Positions 41,681-51,592 of a stretch of 64,000 bases of DNA are shown here, in pieces. The DNA is from Polynucleobacter aenigmaticus (GTDB lineage Bacteria; Pseudomonadota; Gammaproteobacteria; Burkholderiales; Burkholderiaceae), in contig NZ_NGUO01000010.1 in the NCBI RefSeq assembly GCF_002206635.1, positions 62,001 through 126,000 on the forward strand, read 5' to 3'. The position numbers and the translations under genes are program-made. The notes under the pieces were generated by a model. That model did not search any database. It saw only the letters and a list, made by a program, of their open reading frames with translations, and was not told the origin of the DNA. Numbering within the stretch: the first letter of the stretch is position 1; each line of letters starts with the position of its first letter.

Positions 41681-42145
41681 TTATGAACTCAGACCCACAA
41701 TGATATCTGGTGGAGCTTGAACAAGTTCAATCAAGACACCTTCACCACAAAATGGAAACTCTTCATTTCCTTTGGGGTGAACGAAAGTAATGTCATAGCC
41801 AGCAGCACCCTTGCGAATGCCGCCCGGAGCAAAACGTAAACCTTGTGCTGAAAGCCACTCCACGGCTTTTGGCAAATCATCAACCCATAAACCTATATGG
41901 TTAAGTGGAGTCTGATGAACAGCAGGTTTCTTTTCAATATCGAATGGCTGCATCAGATCGACCTCAATCTCATGTACGCCTTTACCAATTGCACAAATAT
42001 CTTCATCCACGTTTTCACGCTCAGAAATAAAAGTGCTCTTATATTCAAAACCCAATAACTCAACCCAAAGCTTTCGCAGGCGGTCTTTATTCTCGCCGCC
42101 AATAGCTATTTGCTGAATGCCTAATATCTTAAATGGCTTAGTCAT
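41681..42145 (-). CDS. VOC-family protein, candidate methylmalonyl-CoA epimerase
   Basis: A 154-residue vicinal-oxygen-chelate protein. The second half reads [17 protein letters not shown], then ITFVHPKG and [10 protein letters not shown], close to methylmalonyl-CoA epimerases. Position supports that role: it ends the mutase-MeaB-carboxylase operon (8 bp after pccA), where an epimerase is needed because carboxylase makes the S isomer and the mutase uses R. The usual first metal-ligand His at the N terminus is replaced: the segment is [11 protein letters not shown] with Gln12 where HIAIAV is expected. The other three ligand positions (Gln in DLMQPF, His in NHIGL, Glu in LIELV) look kept. Lactoylglutathione-lyase-like function is the alternative. 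Confidence 0.7.
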   Translation of the reverse strand: MTKPFKILGIQQIAIGGENKDRLRKLWVELLGFEYKSTFISERENVDEDICAIGKGVHEIEVDLMQPFDIEKKPAVHQTPLNHIGLWVDDLPKAVEWLSAQGLRFAPGGIRKGAAGYDITFVHPKGNEEFPFCGEGVLIELVQAPPDIIVGLSS

Positions 42146-42153
42146 GATGCGCC

Positions 42154-44190
42154 TTATTCAAAGCGGATAATCAATTGATCCACTGCCAAGCTTTCACCCA
42201 CATTGGCGCAGATTTCAGCTACGACACCGTCTTGAGCTGCAAGTAATGTGTTCTCCATCTTCATCGCTTCAATTGCAGCTAATTTTTGACCAGCAGTAAC
42301 TGCCTCGCCAACTTTGACGGAAATGTTGGTCAAGAGACCTGGCATCGGCGACAAGACTAGCTTCGATGTATCCGGTGGAACCTTAACTAACATGCGACGC
42401 TGCAGCTCTGCGCCCAATGGACTTAGGACCATGCATTCGTAGTGTGCACCATCTAAAACCAGTACATATTTGACGCCCTTGCGCTCCACTTGCGCCGTGA
42501 TCTTGTGAGTTCCATTGATAGTGGCGCGCAAGCAAAGTTCACCTGGACGCCAATTACTGACGATGTTGTAGCGGCTAACGTCACCCTCTTCATCGATATA
42601 AACTGAATACACACCGTCTTTTAGCTCTACCCGAATTGCAATTTCTTGAATATCGTCACTTGAGCCAACGCGCGTACCAGTAACAATGACAAATTTCTTC
42701 GCAATCGTCATCTCATGACCAGCTAGTTGACCATCAATCATCTGGATATGCTCAAGATAGCGGTAGCGCATAAATGCCGCGAGAGCTGCTAAACGCTTGG
42801 GATCAGAAGGCTGGACAGAATCCTTTTTGAAGCCGTCTGGATATTCTTCAGCAATAAAGCCGGTCGTGAAATCGCCAGATACAAAACGGGGATGCTGCAA
42901 CAGAGCGGCCTGGAAAGGAATATTCGAATGAATGCCGCGAATCACAAAATCATTTAGTGCGGAACGCATCTTTTCAATAGCCTCGGTACGATCCTTGCCA
43001 TGTACGATCAACTTCGCAATCATGGAGTCGTAGTGCATCGGAATCTCACCACCCTCGTAGACGCCGGTATCTACACGCACACCATCAATCTCTGCTGGAG
43101 GGCGATATTTAACCAAACGACCGGTAGATGGCAGGAAGTTACGAAAAGGATCGTCCGCATTAATGCGACACTCCATTGACCAACCATCAAGCTTAATATC
43201 TTCCTGCTTAAATGCCAGCTTCTCACCAGCAGCAACGCGAATCATCTGCTCCACTAAATCCAAGCCAGTGATACCTTCGGTTACTGGGTGCTCTACTTGC
43301 AAGCGGGTATTCATCTCCAGGAAGTAGAAGGATTTATCTTTACCAACTACAAACTCCACGGTACCAGCGGATTGATAGTTAACAGCCTTAGCCAACGAAA
43401 CGGCTTGCTCACCCATTGCCTTACGTGTAGCAGGATCAATAAATGGGGATGGCGCCTCTTCAATCACCTTTTGATGGCGACGCTGAATGGAGCAATCACG
43501 CTCACCCAAGTACACCACGTTCCCTTGTGAGTCACCCAGCACTTGAATCTCAATATGACGAGGACCTTCGACAAACTTTTCGATGAAAACGCGATCATCA
43601 CCAAAACTGTTGAGCGCCTCTGTACGGCAGGCAGTAAAACCTTCAAATGTTTCTTTGTCATTAAATGCAACACGCAAACCTTTGCCACCACCGCCTGCAG
43701 ATGCTTTAATCATGACGGGATAACCAATGCCTTGCGCAATCTTGACGGCATCCTCAGCCTTCTCAATTGCTTCATTAAAACCAGGAATCGTATTAACCTT
43801 AGCTTCAATTGCCAATTTCTTGGAGGCAATCTTGTCACCCATTGCGGCGATCGACTGATGTTTTGGACCTATGAATACAATGCCCTCTTCTTCGCAGCGA
43901 CGTGCAAACTGTTCGTTTTCAGATAAAAAACCATAGCCTGGGTGAACCGCTTCAGCGCCCGTATCTTTACAGGCCTGAATAATGCGATCCATTACTAAGT
44001 AGGATTCGCGCGATGGTGCAGGCCCTATGCAAACTGCCTCATCGGCCATTTGAACGTGGCGCGCCTCCTTATCAGCTTCGGAGTAGACGGCTACAGTCTT
44101 AATGCCCATCTTCTTAGCTGTTTTCATTACCCGGCAAGCAATCTCACCGCGGTTAGCAATCAAAATTTTCTTAAACATTTTCGTAGTCAT
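42154..44190 (-). CDS. pccA: Propionyl-CoA carboxylase, biotin-carboxylase and biotin-carrier subunit (alpha)
   Basis: Carboxylates its own biotin with ATP and bicarbonate for transfer to propionyl-CoA by the beta subunit. The 678-residue chain has the biotin-carboxylase domain (about 5-450: [27 protein letters not shown]-grasp [14 protein letters not shown]), a linker domain typical of PccA (about 470-600) and the C-terminal biotinyl domain with K644 in EAMKMEN. It lies 14 bp downstream of pccB. Acetyl-CoA carboxylase and methylcrotonyl-CoA carboxylase alpha subunits are relatives; the mutase context points to propionyl-CoA. Confidence 0.93.
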   Translation of the reverse strand: MTTKMFKKILIANRGEIACRVMKTAKKMGIKTVAVYSEADKEARHVQMADEAVCIGPAPSRESYLVMDRIIQACKDTGAEAVHPGYGFLSENEQFARRCEEEGIVFIGPKHQSIAAMGDKIASKKLAIEAKVNTIPGFNEAIEKAEDAVKIAQGIGYPVMIKASAGGGGKGLRVAFNDKETFEGFTACRTEALNSFGDDRVFIEKFVEGPRHIEIQVLGDSQGNVVYLGERDCSIQRRHQKVIEEAPSPFIDPATRKAMGEQAVSLAKAVNYQSAGTVEFVVGKDKSFYFLEMNTRLQVEHPVTEGITGLDLVEQMIRVAAGEKLAFKQEDIKLDGWSMECRINADDPFRNFLPSTGRLVKYRPPAEIDGVRVDTGVYEGGEIPMHYDSMIAKLIVHGKDRTEAIEKMRSALNDFVIRGIHSNIPFQAALLQHPRFVSGDFTTGFIAEEYPDGFKKDSVQPSDPKRLAALAAFMRYRYLEHIQMIDGQLAGHEMTIAKKFVIVTGTRVGSSDDIQEIAIRVELKDGVYSVYIDEEGDVSRYNIVSNWRPGELCLRATINGTHKITAQVERKGVKYVLVLDGAHYECMVLSPLGAELQRRMLVKVPPDTSKLVLSPMPGLLTNISVKVGEAVTAGQKLAAIEAMKMENTLLAAQDGVVAEICANVGESLAVDQLIIRFE

Positions 44191-44204
44191 GATGTATCGG
44201 CGCC

Positions 44205-45737
44205 TTAAAGAGGAATATTGCCGTGTTTACGCGGTGGGTTGGTCAGCTCTTTATCCTTAAGCATCGCCAATGAGCGTGAGATACGCTTGCGGGTTTCATG
44301 AGGCAAGATCACGTCGTCAATATAGCCACGACGCCCTGCAACAAACGGATTAGCAAACTTCGCTTTGTACTCAGCTTCACGCGCAGTGATTTTCTCTGGA
44401 TCAGACTTCTCCTCACGGAAGATGATCTCCACTGCACCTTTCGGGCCCATTACGGCGATTTCTGCTGAAGGCCAGGCAAAGTTAACGTCGCCACGCAAAT
44501 GTTTAGAAGCCATTACGTCATAAGCTCCACCATACGCTTTGCGAGTAATCAATGTCACCTTGGGTACAGTGCAATCGGCATAGGCATATAGCAGCTTAGC
44601 CCCGTGCTTAATGATGCCGCCGTACTCTTGAGATGTTCCAGGCATAAATCCAGGCACGTCCACCAAAGTCACTACGGGAATATTGAAGGCATCACAAAAA
44701 CGCACGAAACGCGCAGCCTTAATGGATGCCTTGATATCCAAACAACCGGCCAACACTAATGGTTGATTTGCAACGATCCCTATCGAGCGCCCTTCCATAC
44801 GGGCAAAGCCGATCAAGATATTTTTTGCGTAATCTGGTTGCAATTCAAAGAACTCGCCATCATCAACAATCTTCTCAATCAACTCTTTCATGTCGTACGG
44901 TTGATTCGGATTGCTTGGAACCAGGGTATCTAAAGAGAAATCAGGCTCTTCAGTACGCATCGCCCCATTGATCATGGGCGGCTTTTCGCGATTAGATAAT
45001 GGGAGGTAGTTGAAGAAACGACGAAGCATCATGATTGCATCAACGTCATTGTCAAATGCTAAATCACAAACACCTGAGATAGTCGAGTGCGTGACGGCGC
45101 CACCCAACTCTTCAGCCGTCACATCCTCATGCGTCACAGTCTTTACCACCTCTGGACCAGTCACAAACATGTATGAACTGTCTTTGACCATGAAGATAAA
45201 ATCGGTCAACGCTGGAGAATAAACCGCACCACCTGCTGATGGGCCCATGATCAAAGAGATTTGAGGAATTACTCCGGAAGCAGTCACGTTGCGCTGGAAA
45301 ATTTCGGCATAGCCGCCCAAGGAAGCCACACCCTCTTGAATGCGTGCCCCACCAGAGTCGTTCAAGCCAATCACAGGGGCGCCAACTTTTAGCGCCTGAT
45401 CCATAATCTTGCAAATTTTCTCAGCATGCGCCTCAGAGAGAGAGCCACCTAAAACAGTAAAATCTTGTGAAAATACAAATACTAAGCGGCCATTAATCAT
45501 GCCGTAACCAGTAACAACACCATCACCAGGAACAGTTTGGTCGGCCATTCCGAAATCATGGCAGCGATGCTCAACGAACATATCCCATTCTTCGAAGGTG
45601 CCAGCATCTAGCAAAAGTTCGATGCGCTCACGTGCAGTCAGCTTCCCTTTGGAATGCTGAGCAGCAATGCGCTTTTGTCCGCCGCCTAATCTGGCAAGCT
45701 CGCGCTTAGCTTCAAGCTGTTGAATGATTTCCTTCAT
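44205..45737 (-). CDS. pccB: Propionyl-CoA carboxylase, carboxyltransferase subunit (beta)
   Basis: Transfers the carboxyl group from biotin to propionyl-CoA, giving (S)-methylmalonyl-CoA. The 510-residue protein has the crotonase-like N- and C-terminal carboxyltransferase halves: [14 protein letters not shown], the oxyanion segment [15 protein letters not shown] (about 127-141), [16 protein letters not shown] and, in the second half, [15 protein letters not shown] and [10 protein letters not shown]. It lies 9 bp downstream of meaB. Confidence 0.95.
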   Translation of the reverse strand: MKEIIQQLEAKRELARLGGGQKRIAAQHSKGKLTARERIELLLDAGTFEEWDMFVEHRCHDFGMADQTVPGDGVVTGYGMINGRLVFVFSQDFTVLGGSLSEAHAEKICKIMDQALKVGAPVIGLNDSGGARIQEGVASLGGYAEIFQRNVTASGVIPQISLIMGPSAGGAVYSPALTDFIFMVKDSSYMFVTGPEVVKTVTHEDVTAEELGGAVTHSTISGVCDLAFDNDVDAIMMLRRFFNYLPLSNREKPPMINGAMRTEEPDFSLDTLVPSNPNQPYDMKELIEKIVDDGEFFELQPDYAKNILIGFARMEGRSIGIVANQPLVLAGCLDIKASIKAARFVRFCDAFNIPVVTLVDVPGFMPGTSQEYGGIIKHGAKLLYAYADCTVPKVTLITRKAYGGAYDVMASKHLRGDVNFAWPSAEIAVMGPKGAVEIIFREEKSDPEKITAREAEYKAKFANPFVAGRRGYIDDVILPHETRKRISRSLAMLKDKELTNPPRKHGNIPL

Positions 45738-45746
45738 AACTACTCC

Positions 45747-46772
45747 TTAGAAAAATTCGTGTCCCATTGCCTCAAGCAAACGTCGCGCAGCAACAGAAGC
45801 GGCCATGGTTCCTTGATTAACCTCGGCACTCAAGACTGGTAAAAGTGTTTGTACTGCCGGGTGATTCTGAAATGCATTTTTAAGTCCTACATCAATACGA
45901 TCCCACATCCAAGCGCCTGATTGTTGTTTACGGCGCGCTTGCAATTGGCCATTGGCGGTTTGTAGCTTTTGAAAATGCAGAATTTTTTCCCATAATTCAG
46001 GTACGCCATTGCCCTCTAAAGCACTGAGGGTCATCACAGTGGGATGCCAAAACTCTCGATCGTGGGAAGCGTGATCAGGATTTCCCTGAAAACCTAAGAG
46101 ACGTAACGAGCTGGTAATAAATAATTGCGCGCGCATAGCGGCATTGGGGTCAATGTCCACTTTGTTGATTGCAATCAGATCAGCAATTTCCATGACGCCT
46201 TTTTTGATAGCCTGAAGATCATCGCCTGCATTCGGAAGTTGTAATAGCAAGAACATATCCGTCATGCCCGCAACAGCAATTTCGCTCTGACCAACACCAA
46301 CCGTTTCAACGATGACGATATCAAATCCAGCCGCTTCAGCAACGAGCATGGCTTCACGGGTCTTTTCAGCCACACCACCTAAGGTGCAAGAAGACGGGCT
46401 TGGACGGATAAATGCCTTATCCAATACAGACAGTCTCTCCATACGGGTTTTATCGCCGAGAATGGAGCCACCAGATAGGCTTGAAGAAGGATCGATTGCG
46501 AGTACTGCAACGCGATGGCCTCTTTCAATCAGATACAAGCCTAAGGTTTCAATTAATGTAGATTTTCCAACGCCAGGCACCCCGGATATGCCAAGACGAA
46601 AAGACTTACCCGTTTTTGGTAATAAGGTATTGAGAACTTCATCGGCACGCTTGCGATGATCCATGCGCGTGGATTCAAGCAAAGTAATAATCTTGGCCAA
46701 AGCCCGGCGCTGCAATGATGAAGGCGCACCAGTGAGGTCATTTACTAACGCCTGGTCAACTGCATTTAGCAT
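45747..46772 (-). CDS. meaB: Methylmalonyl-CoA mutase-associated GTPase MeaB
   Basis: G3E-family GTPase that gates adenosylcobalamin loading into methylmalonyl-CoA mutase and protects it from inactivation. The 341-residue protein has the P-loop GVPGVGKST (64-72), the metal-binding region around AIDPSSSLSGGSILGDKTRM (quoted in part), ETVGVGQSE and the guanine-specificity motif NKVD. It lies 27 bp downstream of the mutase gene and 9 bp upstream of pccB, the expected operon partner. Older annotations call it ArgK; the context rules out a lysine/arginine transport role. Confidence 0.95.
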   Translation of the reverse strand: MLNAVDQALVNDLTGAPSSLQRRALAKIITLLESTRMDHRKRADEVLNTLLPKTGKSFRLGISGVPGVGKSTLIETLGLYLIERGHRVAVLAIDPSSSLSGGSILGDKTRMERLSVLDKAFIRPSPSSCTLGGVAEKTREAMLVAEAAGFDIVIVETVGVGQSEIAVAGMTDMFLLLQLPNAGDDLQAIKKGVMEIADLIAINKVDIDPNAAMRAQLFITSSLRLLGFQGNPDHASHDREFWHPTVMTLSALEGNGVPELWEKILHFQKLQTANGQLQARRKQQSGAWMWDRIDVGLKNAFQNHPAVQTLLPVLSAEVNQGTMAASVAARRLLEAMGHEFF

Positions 46773-46799
46773 GCTGATGTACTCTTTATCAATCTATGC

Positions 46800-48995
46800 T
46801 TACTGTGGCTTTGCAGATTTACGAATCTGCTCAAGCACATCCTTGGCAGATGCTGGGATCGGTGTACCGGGACCATAAATGCCTTTGACACCAGCTTCGT
46901 ACAAGAAGTCATAATCCTGCCTTGGGATAACGCCACCCACGAACACGATAATGTCATCCGAACCCTGTTTCTTCAGTTCGGCAATGATGGCTGGAACCAG
47001 AGTCTTATGTCCAGCAGCAAGTGTCGAGATACCCAAAGCATGAACGTCATTCTCAATGGCCTGACGTGCACACTCTTCTGGCGTTTGGAATAAAGGTCCA
47101 ATATCTACGTCAAAGCCCAAATCCGCGAATGCGGTAGCGACCACTTTGGCTCCGCGGTCATGGCCATCCTGACCCAATTTTGCAATCATGACGCGTGGAC
47201 GACGACCGAAATCTTTTGCGAAATCAGCGATTTCGACTTTCAATTTCTCCCAGCCTTCTGCTGAGTCATAAGCAGCTGCATACACACCGGTCACCTTTTG
47301 AGTATCGGCGCGATGGCGCCCGTAAATTTTTTCTAATGCATCAGATACTTCGCCAACCGTAGCGCGCAAGCGAATTGCTTGAACCGCCAACTCCAGCAAA
47401 TTGCCAGTCTTGTCCTCTGCGGCCTTGGTTAAAGCCTCTAATGCAGCTTCCACCTTCTTAGCATCACGTTTTGCTTTGATGTTTTTCAAACGAACAACCT
47501 GGCTTTCGCGAACCTTGTCGTTATCGATCATCAAGACATCGACTAGATCCTCTTTGCCAAGTTTGTATTTATTAACACCAACAATCACATCAGAACCAGA
47601 ATCAATCTTGGCCTGCTTCTCAGCGGCAGCCGCTTCAATCTTCAGCTTAGCCCAACCACTTTCAACTGCCTTAGTCATTCCGCCCATGGCATCGACTTCT
47701 TGAATAATCTCCCACGCTTTATCGGCCATTTCTTGCGTGAGGTTTTCCATCATGTAGGAGCCGGCCCAAGGATCGATCACACTAGTGATATGAGTCTCTT
47801 CCTGCAGTATTAATTGGGTATTACGGGCGATACGACTGGAGAACTCAGACGGCAATGCAATCGCCTCATCAAATGAATTGGTGTGCAAAGACTGTGTACC
47901 ACCAAATATGGCCGCCATTGCTTCGACAGTCGTACGAACTACGTTGTTGTAAGGATCTTGTTCAGTCAAAGACCAGCCTGAGGTTTGGCAGTGAGTACGC
48001 AACATTAATGACTTAGCATTCTTTGGCTCGAAGGACTTCATGATGCGCCACCACAAGAGTCTTGCAGCGCGTAGCTTGGCAACCTCTAAATAGAAGTTCA
48101 TGCCAATCGCAAAGAAGAAAGAGAGGCGTCCAGCAAAAACATCAACATCCAAGCCCTTAGCAAGTGCCGTTTTTACATACTCTTTACCATCGGCTATTGT
48201 GAATGCTAGTTCAAGAACTTGGTTCGCACCCGCCTCTTGCATGTGATAACCCGAAATCGAGATCGAGTTAAATTTTGGCATGTGCTTAGCGGTGTACTCA
48301 ATGATGTCCCCAATGATGCGCATCGAAGGCTCTGGTGGGTAGATATAGGTATTGCGCACCATGAACTCTTTCAGAATGTCATTCTGAATGGTTCCTGATA
48401 GCAACTCCTGTTTTACGCCCTGCTCTTCACCAGCAACAATATAACCAGCCAATACCGGCAACACTGCACCATTCATCGTCATCGAAACAGATACTTTGTC
48501 TAATGGAATGCCATCAAACAAAATTTTCATATCTTCAACAGAATCAATGGCAACACCGGCTTTACCAACGTCACCCGTAACACGTGGATGATCGGAGTCA
48601 TAGCCACGATGAGTTGCTAAGTCGAATGCAACTGATACGCCTTGACCACCTGCATCAAGCGCCTTGCGGTAAAACGCATTGGATTCTTCCGCAGTAGAAA
48701 ATCCTGCGTACTGGCGAATAGTCCATGGGCGCACGGAGTACATCGTTGCTTGTGGTCCACGTACAAATGGCTCAAATCCAGGCAATGAATGTGTGTACTG
48801 AAGTCCCTCAATATCCTCTGCGGTATACAAGGCCTTGAGATGAATTCCATCTGGCGTCTGCCAGCCTAATTTATCAACATCACCATTGGGTGCTGACTTT
48901 TGGGCTGATTTTTTCCATGCGTCTAGAGTGCTCTCTGGCACATCTGGCCAAGTATTAGATGTATTCATTGCGGACTTTTTTTCACTTGCACTCAT
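46800..48995 (-). CDS. scpA: Methylmalonyl-CoA mutase (single-chain)
   Basis: Adenosylcobalamin enzyme that rearranges (R)-methylmalonyl-CoA to succinyl-CoA. The 731-residue chain joins the catalytic TIM barrel (about 30-570; [18 protein letters not shown], then [19 protein letters not shown], both quoted in part of longer matches) to the cobalamin-binding domain, with the lower-ligand motif D610-x-H612-xx-G615 in DGHDRG. GGGAG-type Shine-Dalgarno (GGGAG) lies seven bases before the ATG. It is the first gene of a minus-strand run mcm-meaB-pccB-pccA-VOC with gaps of 8-27 bp. The divergent GntR regulator probably controls it. Confidence 0.97.
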   Translation of the reverse strand: MSASEKKSAMNTSNTWPDVPESTLDAWKKSAQKSAPNGDVDKLGWQTPDGIHLKALYTAEDIEGLQYTHSLPGFEPFVRGPQATMYSVRPWTIRQYAGFSTAEESNAFYRKALDAGGQGVSVAFDLATHRGYDSDHPRVTGDVGKAGVAIDSVEDMKILFDGIPLDKVSVSMTMNGAVLPVLAGYIVAGEEQGVKQELLSGTIQNDILKEFMVRNTYIYPPEPSMRIIGDIIEYTAKHMPKFNSISISGYHMQEAGANQVLELAFTIADGKEYVKTALAKGLDVDVFAGRLSFFFAIGMNFYLEVAKLRAARLLWWRIMKSFEPKNAKSLMLRTHCQTSGWSLTEQDPYNNVVRTTVEAMAAIFGGTQSLHTNSFDEAIALPSEFSSRIARNTQLILQEETHITSVIDPWAGSYMMENLTQEMADKAWEIIQEVDAMGGMTKAVESGWAKLKIEAAAAEKQAKIDSGSDVIVGVNKYKLGKEDLVDVLMIDNDKVRESQVVRLKNIKAKRDAKKVEAALEALTKAAEDKTGNLLELAVQAIRLRATVGEVSDALEKIYGRHRADTQKVTGVYAAAYDSAEGWEKLKVEIADFAKDFGRRPRVMIAKLGQDGHDRGAKVVATAFADLGFDVDIGPLFQTPEECARQAIENDVHALGISTLAAGHKTLVPAIIAELKKQGSDDIIVFVGGVIPRQDYDFLYEAGVKGIYGPGTPIPASAKDVLEQIRKSAKPQ

Positions 48996-49044
48996 AAAGC
49001 ACTCCCGGTTGGCTTTATTACATTGTTGCTAAATTTGTAGGCCT

Positions 49045-49091
49045 ATTTTGCTTGACTTTTATTTATTTGTCTAGATACTGTATACATAATT
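49045..49091. promoter_or_regulatory. Divergent promoters and candidate GntR operator between mutase and regulator
   Basis: Toward the mutase (minus): TAGACA (49073-49068, 5 of 6 to consensus), 17 bases, CAAAAT (49050-49045). Toward the regulator (plus): TTGACT (49052-49057), 16 bases, GATACT (49074-49079). The perfect 8-bp palindrome TGTATACA at 49079-49086 lies just outside the mutase -35 and over the presumed regulator transcription start. TA-rich palindromes of this form are typical GntR/FCD operators. The matches are seen; function is inferred. Confidence 0.5.
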
Positions 49092-49730
49092 ATGAATACA
49101 AAACTAATTAATAGACCCCTCTACGAAGATGTGGCAGAACGTCTGCGTGAGCAAATTTTCTCCCATGAATTAGCTCCAGGCAGCTGGCTAGACGAACAAA
49201 GCCTAGCCTTAGCCTTCGGTATTAGCCGGACTCCGATGCGTGAAGCCATCAAGGTTTTAGCCTCTGAGGGGCTTGTAACTACCAAAATGAATAAGGGTGC
49301 CTACGTAACTGAGGTTGATAGGCGTGATTTAGAGCAAATCTTCACCGTCCTCTCCCTCCTCGAGGGTCAAGCTGCAAAAGAAACGGCCCTTAAGGCAACT
49401 GAAGCCCAATTGACGCAGTTAGATGATTTGCATCACCGGCTAGAAAAGGCAGCCGCTGACAGGGACTTGGAGCAATTCTTCGAAATTAATGTGAAATTTC
49501 ATGATGTAATTGGGGAAATCGCTGGAAATAAGTGGATGAATGGGGTCATTGCTGATCTGCGTAAGGTTCTTAAGCTCCAAAGGCGTGATTCTTTGAGTCG
49601 TGGCGGTCGCTTACTAAGCTCGCTAATTGAACACCGTGAGATTCTTCAGGCAATCCTCAAGAGGGACTCCTTGGCTGCAGAAGCAGCTATGCGCAAGCAC
49701 CTGGCTCGCGGATTAGAGGCGACCAAGTAA
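49092..49730 (+). CDS. GntR-family (FCD-type) transcriptional regulator
   Basis: A 212-residue regulator with an N-terminal winged helix-turn-helix (about 8-75; LAPGSWLDEQSLALAFGISR then TPMREAIKVLASEGLV, split here) and a C-terminal all-helical FCD ligand domain (about 80-205) with the metal-site pattern around FEINVKFHDVI and EHREILQAI, HLARGLE. It is divergent from the mutase operon with 96 bp between starts, so it probably senses a propionate-related acid or acyl-CoA and controls that operon and itself. No Shine-Dalgarno precedes the ATG; the presumed -10 box is 12 bases upstream, so the message may be leaderless. A terminator follows. Confidence 0.88.
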   Translation: MNTKLINRPLYEDVAERLREQIFSHELAPGSWLDEQSLALAFGISRTPMREAIKVLASEGLVTTKMNKGAYVTEVDRRDLEQIFTVLSLLEGQAAKETALKATEAQLTQLDDLHHRLEKAAADRDLEQFFEINVKFHDVIGEIAGNKWMNGVIADLRKVLKLQRRDSLSRGGRLLSSLIEHREILQAILKRDSLAAEAAMRKHLARGLEATK

Positions 49731-49763
49731 TCAGATCTTTCAGGTAATCGCTCTATAAAGAAC

Positions 49764-49793
49764 AAAGGCTTAGGTGGTGAACCTAAGCCTTTT
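49764..49793. terminator. Intrinsic terminator after the GntR gene
   Basis: AAAGGCTTAGGT (49764-49775) and ACCTAAGCCTTT (49781-49792) form a perfect 12-base stem with loop GGTGA, followed by TTATTT on the plus strand. The minus-strand reading also ends in TTTG, so it may serve the convergent cytochrome genes too. Confidence 0.88.
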
Positions 49794-49817
49794 ATTTAAC
49801 GCCGTAACGCCGGAGAA

Positions 49818-50162
49818 TTACTTCTTAACTACGAAATTTCCTGGCAATGTGGCAATGTAAGCAGCAATATCGTGCATGTCAGCATCAGAGAAAGTCTGCA
49901 CCTGAGAGGACATCACAGCGTTATTGCGACCAAACTGAGCATTGGTATTGCCAACTTTGTAGGCGCGCAAAGCGTAATACACATAATCAGCGTATTGGCC
50001 GGCTAACTTTGGATATGCCGGAAGAATTGGGGCATTTAAGCCTGCGCCATGGCAAGAAGCACAATTGGCCTTCTCAACAAGTGCCTGGCCTTTATCAGCG
50101 CTAGCAGCTTGAGCTAAGCCGATGCTGGATAAGAAAATAGCGGTAATTAGTGCGAATTTCAT
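49818..50162 (-). CDS. Periplasmic class I cytochrome c (CASCH)
   Basis: A small monohaem cytochrome c for periplasmic electron transfer. From the ATG at 50162 the 114-residue precursor starts with a signal peptide (MKFALITAIFLSSIGLAQA) and has one haem site, CASCH, near mature residue 15; the likely axial methionine is in NAVMSSQVQ. AGAGA lies eight bases before this ATG, which I prefer to a GTG seven codons upstream. It is the second gene of a two-cytochrome operon, 17 bp after its partner. The partner enzyme is not shown by the sequence; the divergent molybdo-accessory genes make a hydroxylase a reasonable guess. Confidence 0.88.
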   Translation of the reverse strand: MKFALITAIFLSSIGLAQAASADKGQALVEKANCASCHGAGLNAPILPAYPKLAGQYADYVYYALRAYKVGNTNAQFGRNNAVMSSQVQTFSDADMHDIAAYIATLPGNFVVKK

Positions 50163-50179
50163 AGACGTGTCTCTAGGTA

Positions 50180-50557
50180 TCACTTCAATGGGTTTTTGGG
50201 TGAGCTGGCAGTTTGCGCAGCGTAGTACTCGCCAATATCGGCCATGTCCTGATCAGACAAGCTGGCAGCAATTGAACGCATCGTTGGATGTTTTCTTTCA
50301 CCCTTTTTATAAGCCGTTAAAGCACTAGCAATATAAGCTGCGTTTTGGCCACCAATCATTGGCACCTTGTATACAAAAGGATAATCAGCGCGATAGTCAG
50401 GAATGGAATGGCAGCCTATACAGAGCCAAACCTTACCTTGGCCAGCTTGAGCTGAGCCCTTTTCATCGGCAGCCTGAGCTGAAACGCCAACAAGAGCCAT
50501 GCTTGCGCAGATGGCCAATTGGGAAAGAATGAGGTGTTTTTTCATAGAAATCATCAT
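50180..50557 (-). CDS. Periplasmic class I cytochrome c (CIGCH)
   Basis: A 125-residue monohaem cytochrome c precursor with a signal peptide (about 1-29, ending SAQA), haem motif CIGCH (about 46-50) and a likely axial Met in PTMRSIAAS. The first ATG is at 50557; another in-frame ATG at 50545 (MKKHLIL) would give a more typical signal peptide, and neither has a clear Shine-Dalgarno. It is first in the two-cytochrome operon. A TATACT -10 element (minus strand, 50594-50589) and a perfect FNR-type box (50566-50579) precede it. The pair resembles cytochromes of the c4/c553 group in sequence style, but a precise class is uncertain. Confidence 0.87.
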   Translation of the reverse strand: MMISMKKHLILSQLAICASMALVGVSAQAADEKGSAQAGQGKVWLCIGCHSIPDYRADYPFVYKVPMIGGQNAAYIASALTAYKKGERKHPTMRSIAASLSDQDMADIGEYYAAQTASSPKNPLK

Positions 50558-50565
50558 TAACGAGT

Positions 50566-50579
50566 TTGATTTAGATCAA
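50566..50579. promoter_or_regulatory. Perfect FNR/ANR-type box
   Basis: TTGAT-TTAG-ATCAA matches the known FNR/ANR consensus TTGATNNNNATCAA at every fixed position. On the minus strand a TATACT -10 (50594-50589) places the likely transcript start near 50582, so the box would cover about +3 to +16 and would repress the cytochrome operon without oxygen. It is also 132 bp upstream of the divergent moxR-type gene. The match is seen; the direction of control is inferred. Confidence 0.7.
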
Positions 50580-50711
50580 TTTGGAGAGAGTATAGCGGAG
50601 ACGGACTGAGATTCTCTATTTCAAAGCTTGGAATCGGTAAAAACACTGAAAATACCAGCCCTTTTACCTATACTTGAGCGCTATTTAACGACAAATTGAT
50701 TGCTCGCAACA

Positions 50712-51569
50712 ATGACTAAGACTAAATCCCGTTTTGATGGCTCACAAAGCTATGTAGCCACTGATGATCTGAAATTGGCAGTGAATGCCGCCATTCAACT
50801 CCAGCGGCCATTATTAATTAAGGGCGAACCCGGAACGGGTAAAACCATGTTGGCCGAGGAGGTTGCTGCAGCACTCAATATGCCTTTAATGCAGTGGCAT
50901 ATTAAGTCGACAACTAAGGCTCAACAAGGTCTTTATGAGTATGACGCAGTCAGCCGCCTAAGAGACTCCCAACTGGGCGACGCAAAAGTAAACGACATTC
51001 GTAACTACATTGTTAAAGGTGTTCTTTGGCAAGCGTTTGAAGCAGATGAACCGGTTGTCTTGCTGATTGATGAAATTGATAAAGCAGATATTGAGTTTCC
51101 GAATGATCTACTTCGTGAAATTGATCGCATGGAATTTTATGTATATGAGACACGAGAGATCATTAAAGCCAAGCATCGCCCCCTCGTCATCATCACCTCC
51201 AATAATGAAAAAGAGTTACCTGACGCCTTCTTGCGTCGCTGCTTCTTTCATTACATCACTTTCCCCGATGCAGGAACGATGCAGAGCATTGTGGATGTTC
51301 ACCACCCCAATATCAAACAAGAATTGCTGGAGGCAGCCCTTAAGTCCTTTTATCAAATCCGGTCTCTGCCAGGATTAAAGAAGAAGCCATCGACTTCTGA
51401 ATTAATTGATTGGTTAAAGCTGTTGTTGGCTGAGGATATTCCAGCGCAAGCACTCTACAGCAGTGAAGAGAAAATTGTTATCCCACCTTTGCATGGTGCC
51501 TTACTAAAAAATGAGCAGGATATTCACCTATTTGAACGCTTAGTTGCGATGAATCGAAATCATCGTTGA
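50712..51569 (+). CDS. MoxR-family AAA+ ATPase (CoxD-like)
   Basis: AAA+ chaperone-type ATPase of the MoxR class, which works with a VWA-domain partner to mature metalloenzymes. From the ATG at 50712 it has 285 residues: Walker A GEPGTGKT (38-45), Walker B VVLLIDEIDKAD (about 115-126), sensor 1 in VIITSNNEKELPD, and an arginine finger in FLRRCFFHYI. A TTG four codons earlier is less likely. It is followed by the VWA gene (23 bp) and, further on, XdhC, the set known beside CO dehydrogenase and related molybdenum hydroxylases (coxD-coxE-coxF). The hydroxylase subunits are not in the window. Confidence 0.9.
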   Translation: MTKTKSRFDGSQSYVATDDLKLAVNAAIQLQRPLLIKGEPGTGKTMLAEEVAAALNMPLMQWHIKSTTKAQQGLYEYDAVSRLRDSQLGDAKVNDIRNYIVKGVLWQAFEADEPVVLLIDEIDKADIEFPNDLLREIDRMEFYVYETREIIKAKHRPLVIITSNNEKELPDAFLRRCFFHYITFPDAGTMQSIVDVHHPNIKQELLEAALKSFYQIRSLPGLKKKPSTSELIDWLKLLLAEDIPAQALYSSEEKIVIPPLHGALLKNEQDIHLFERLVAMNRNHR

Positions 51570-51592
51570 TCGTATACGGCGTCCACTAAGTC

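Noticed and set aside
43543..43926. 127-codon open frame on the plus strand within pccA
   Set aside because: Opposite to the biotin-carboxylase domain; cysteine-rich noise typical of a shadow.
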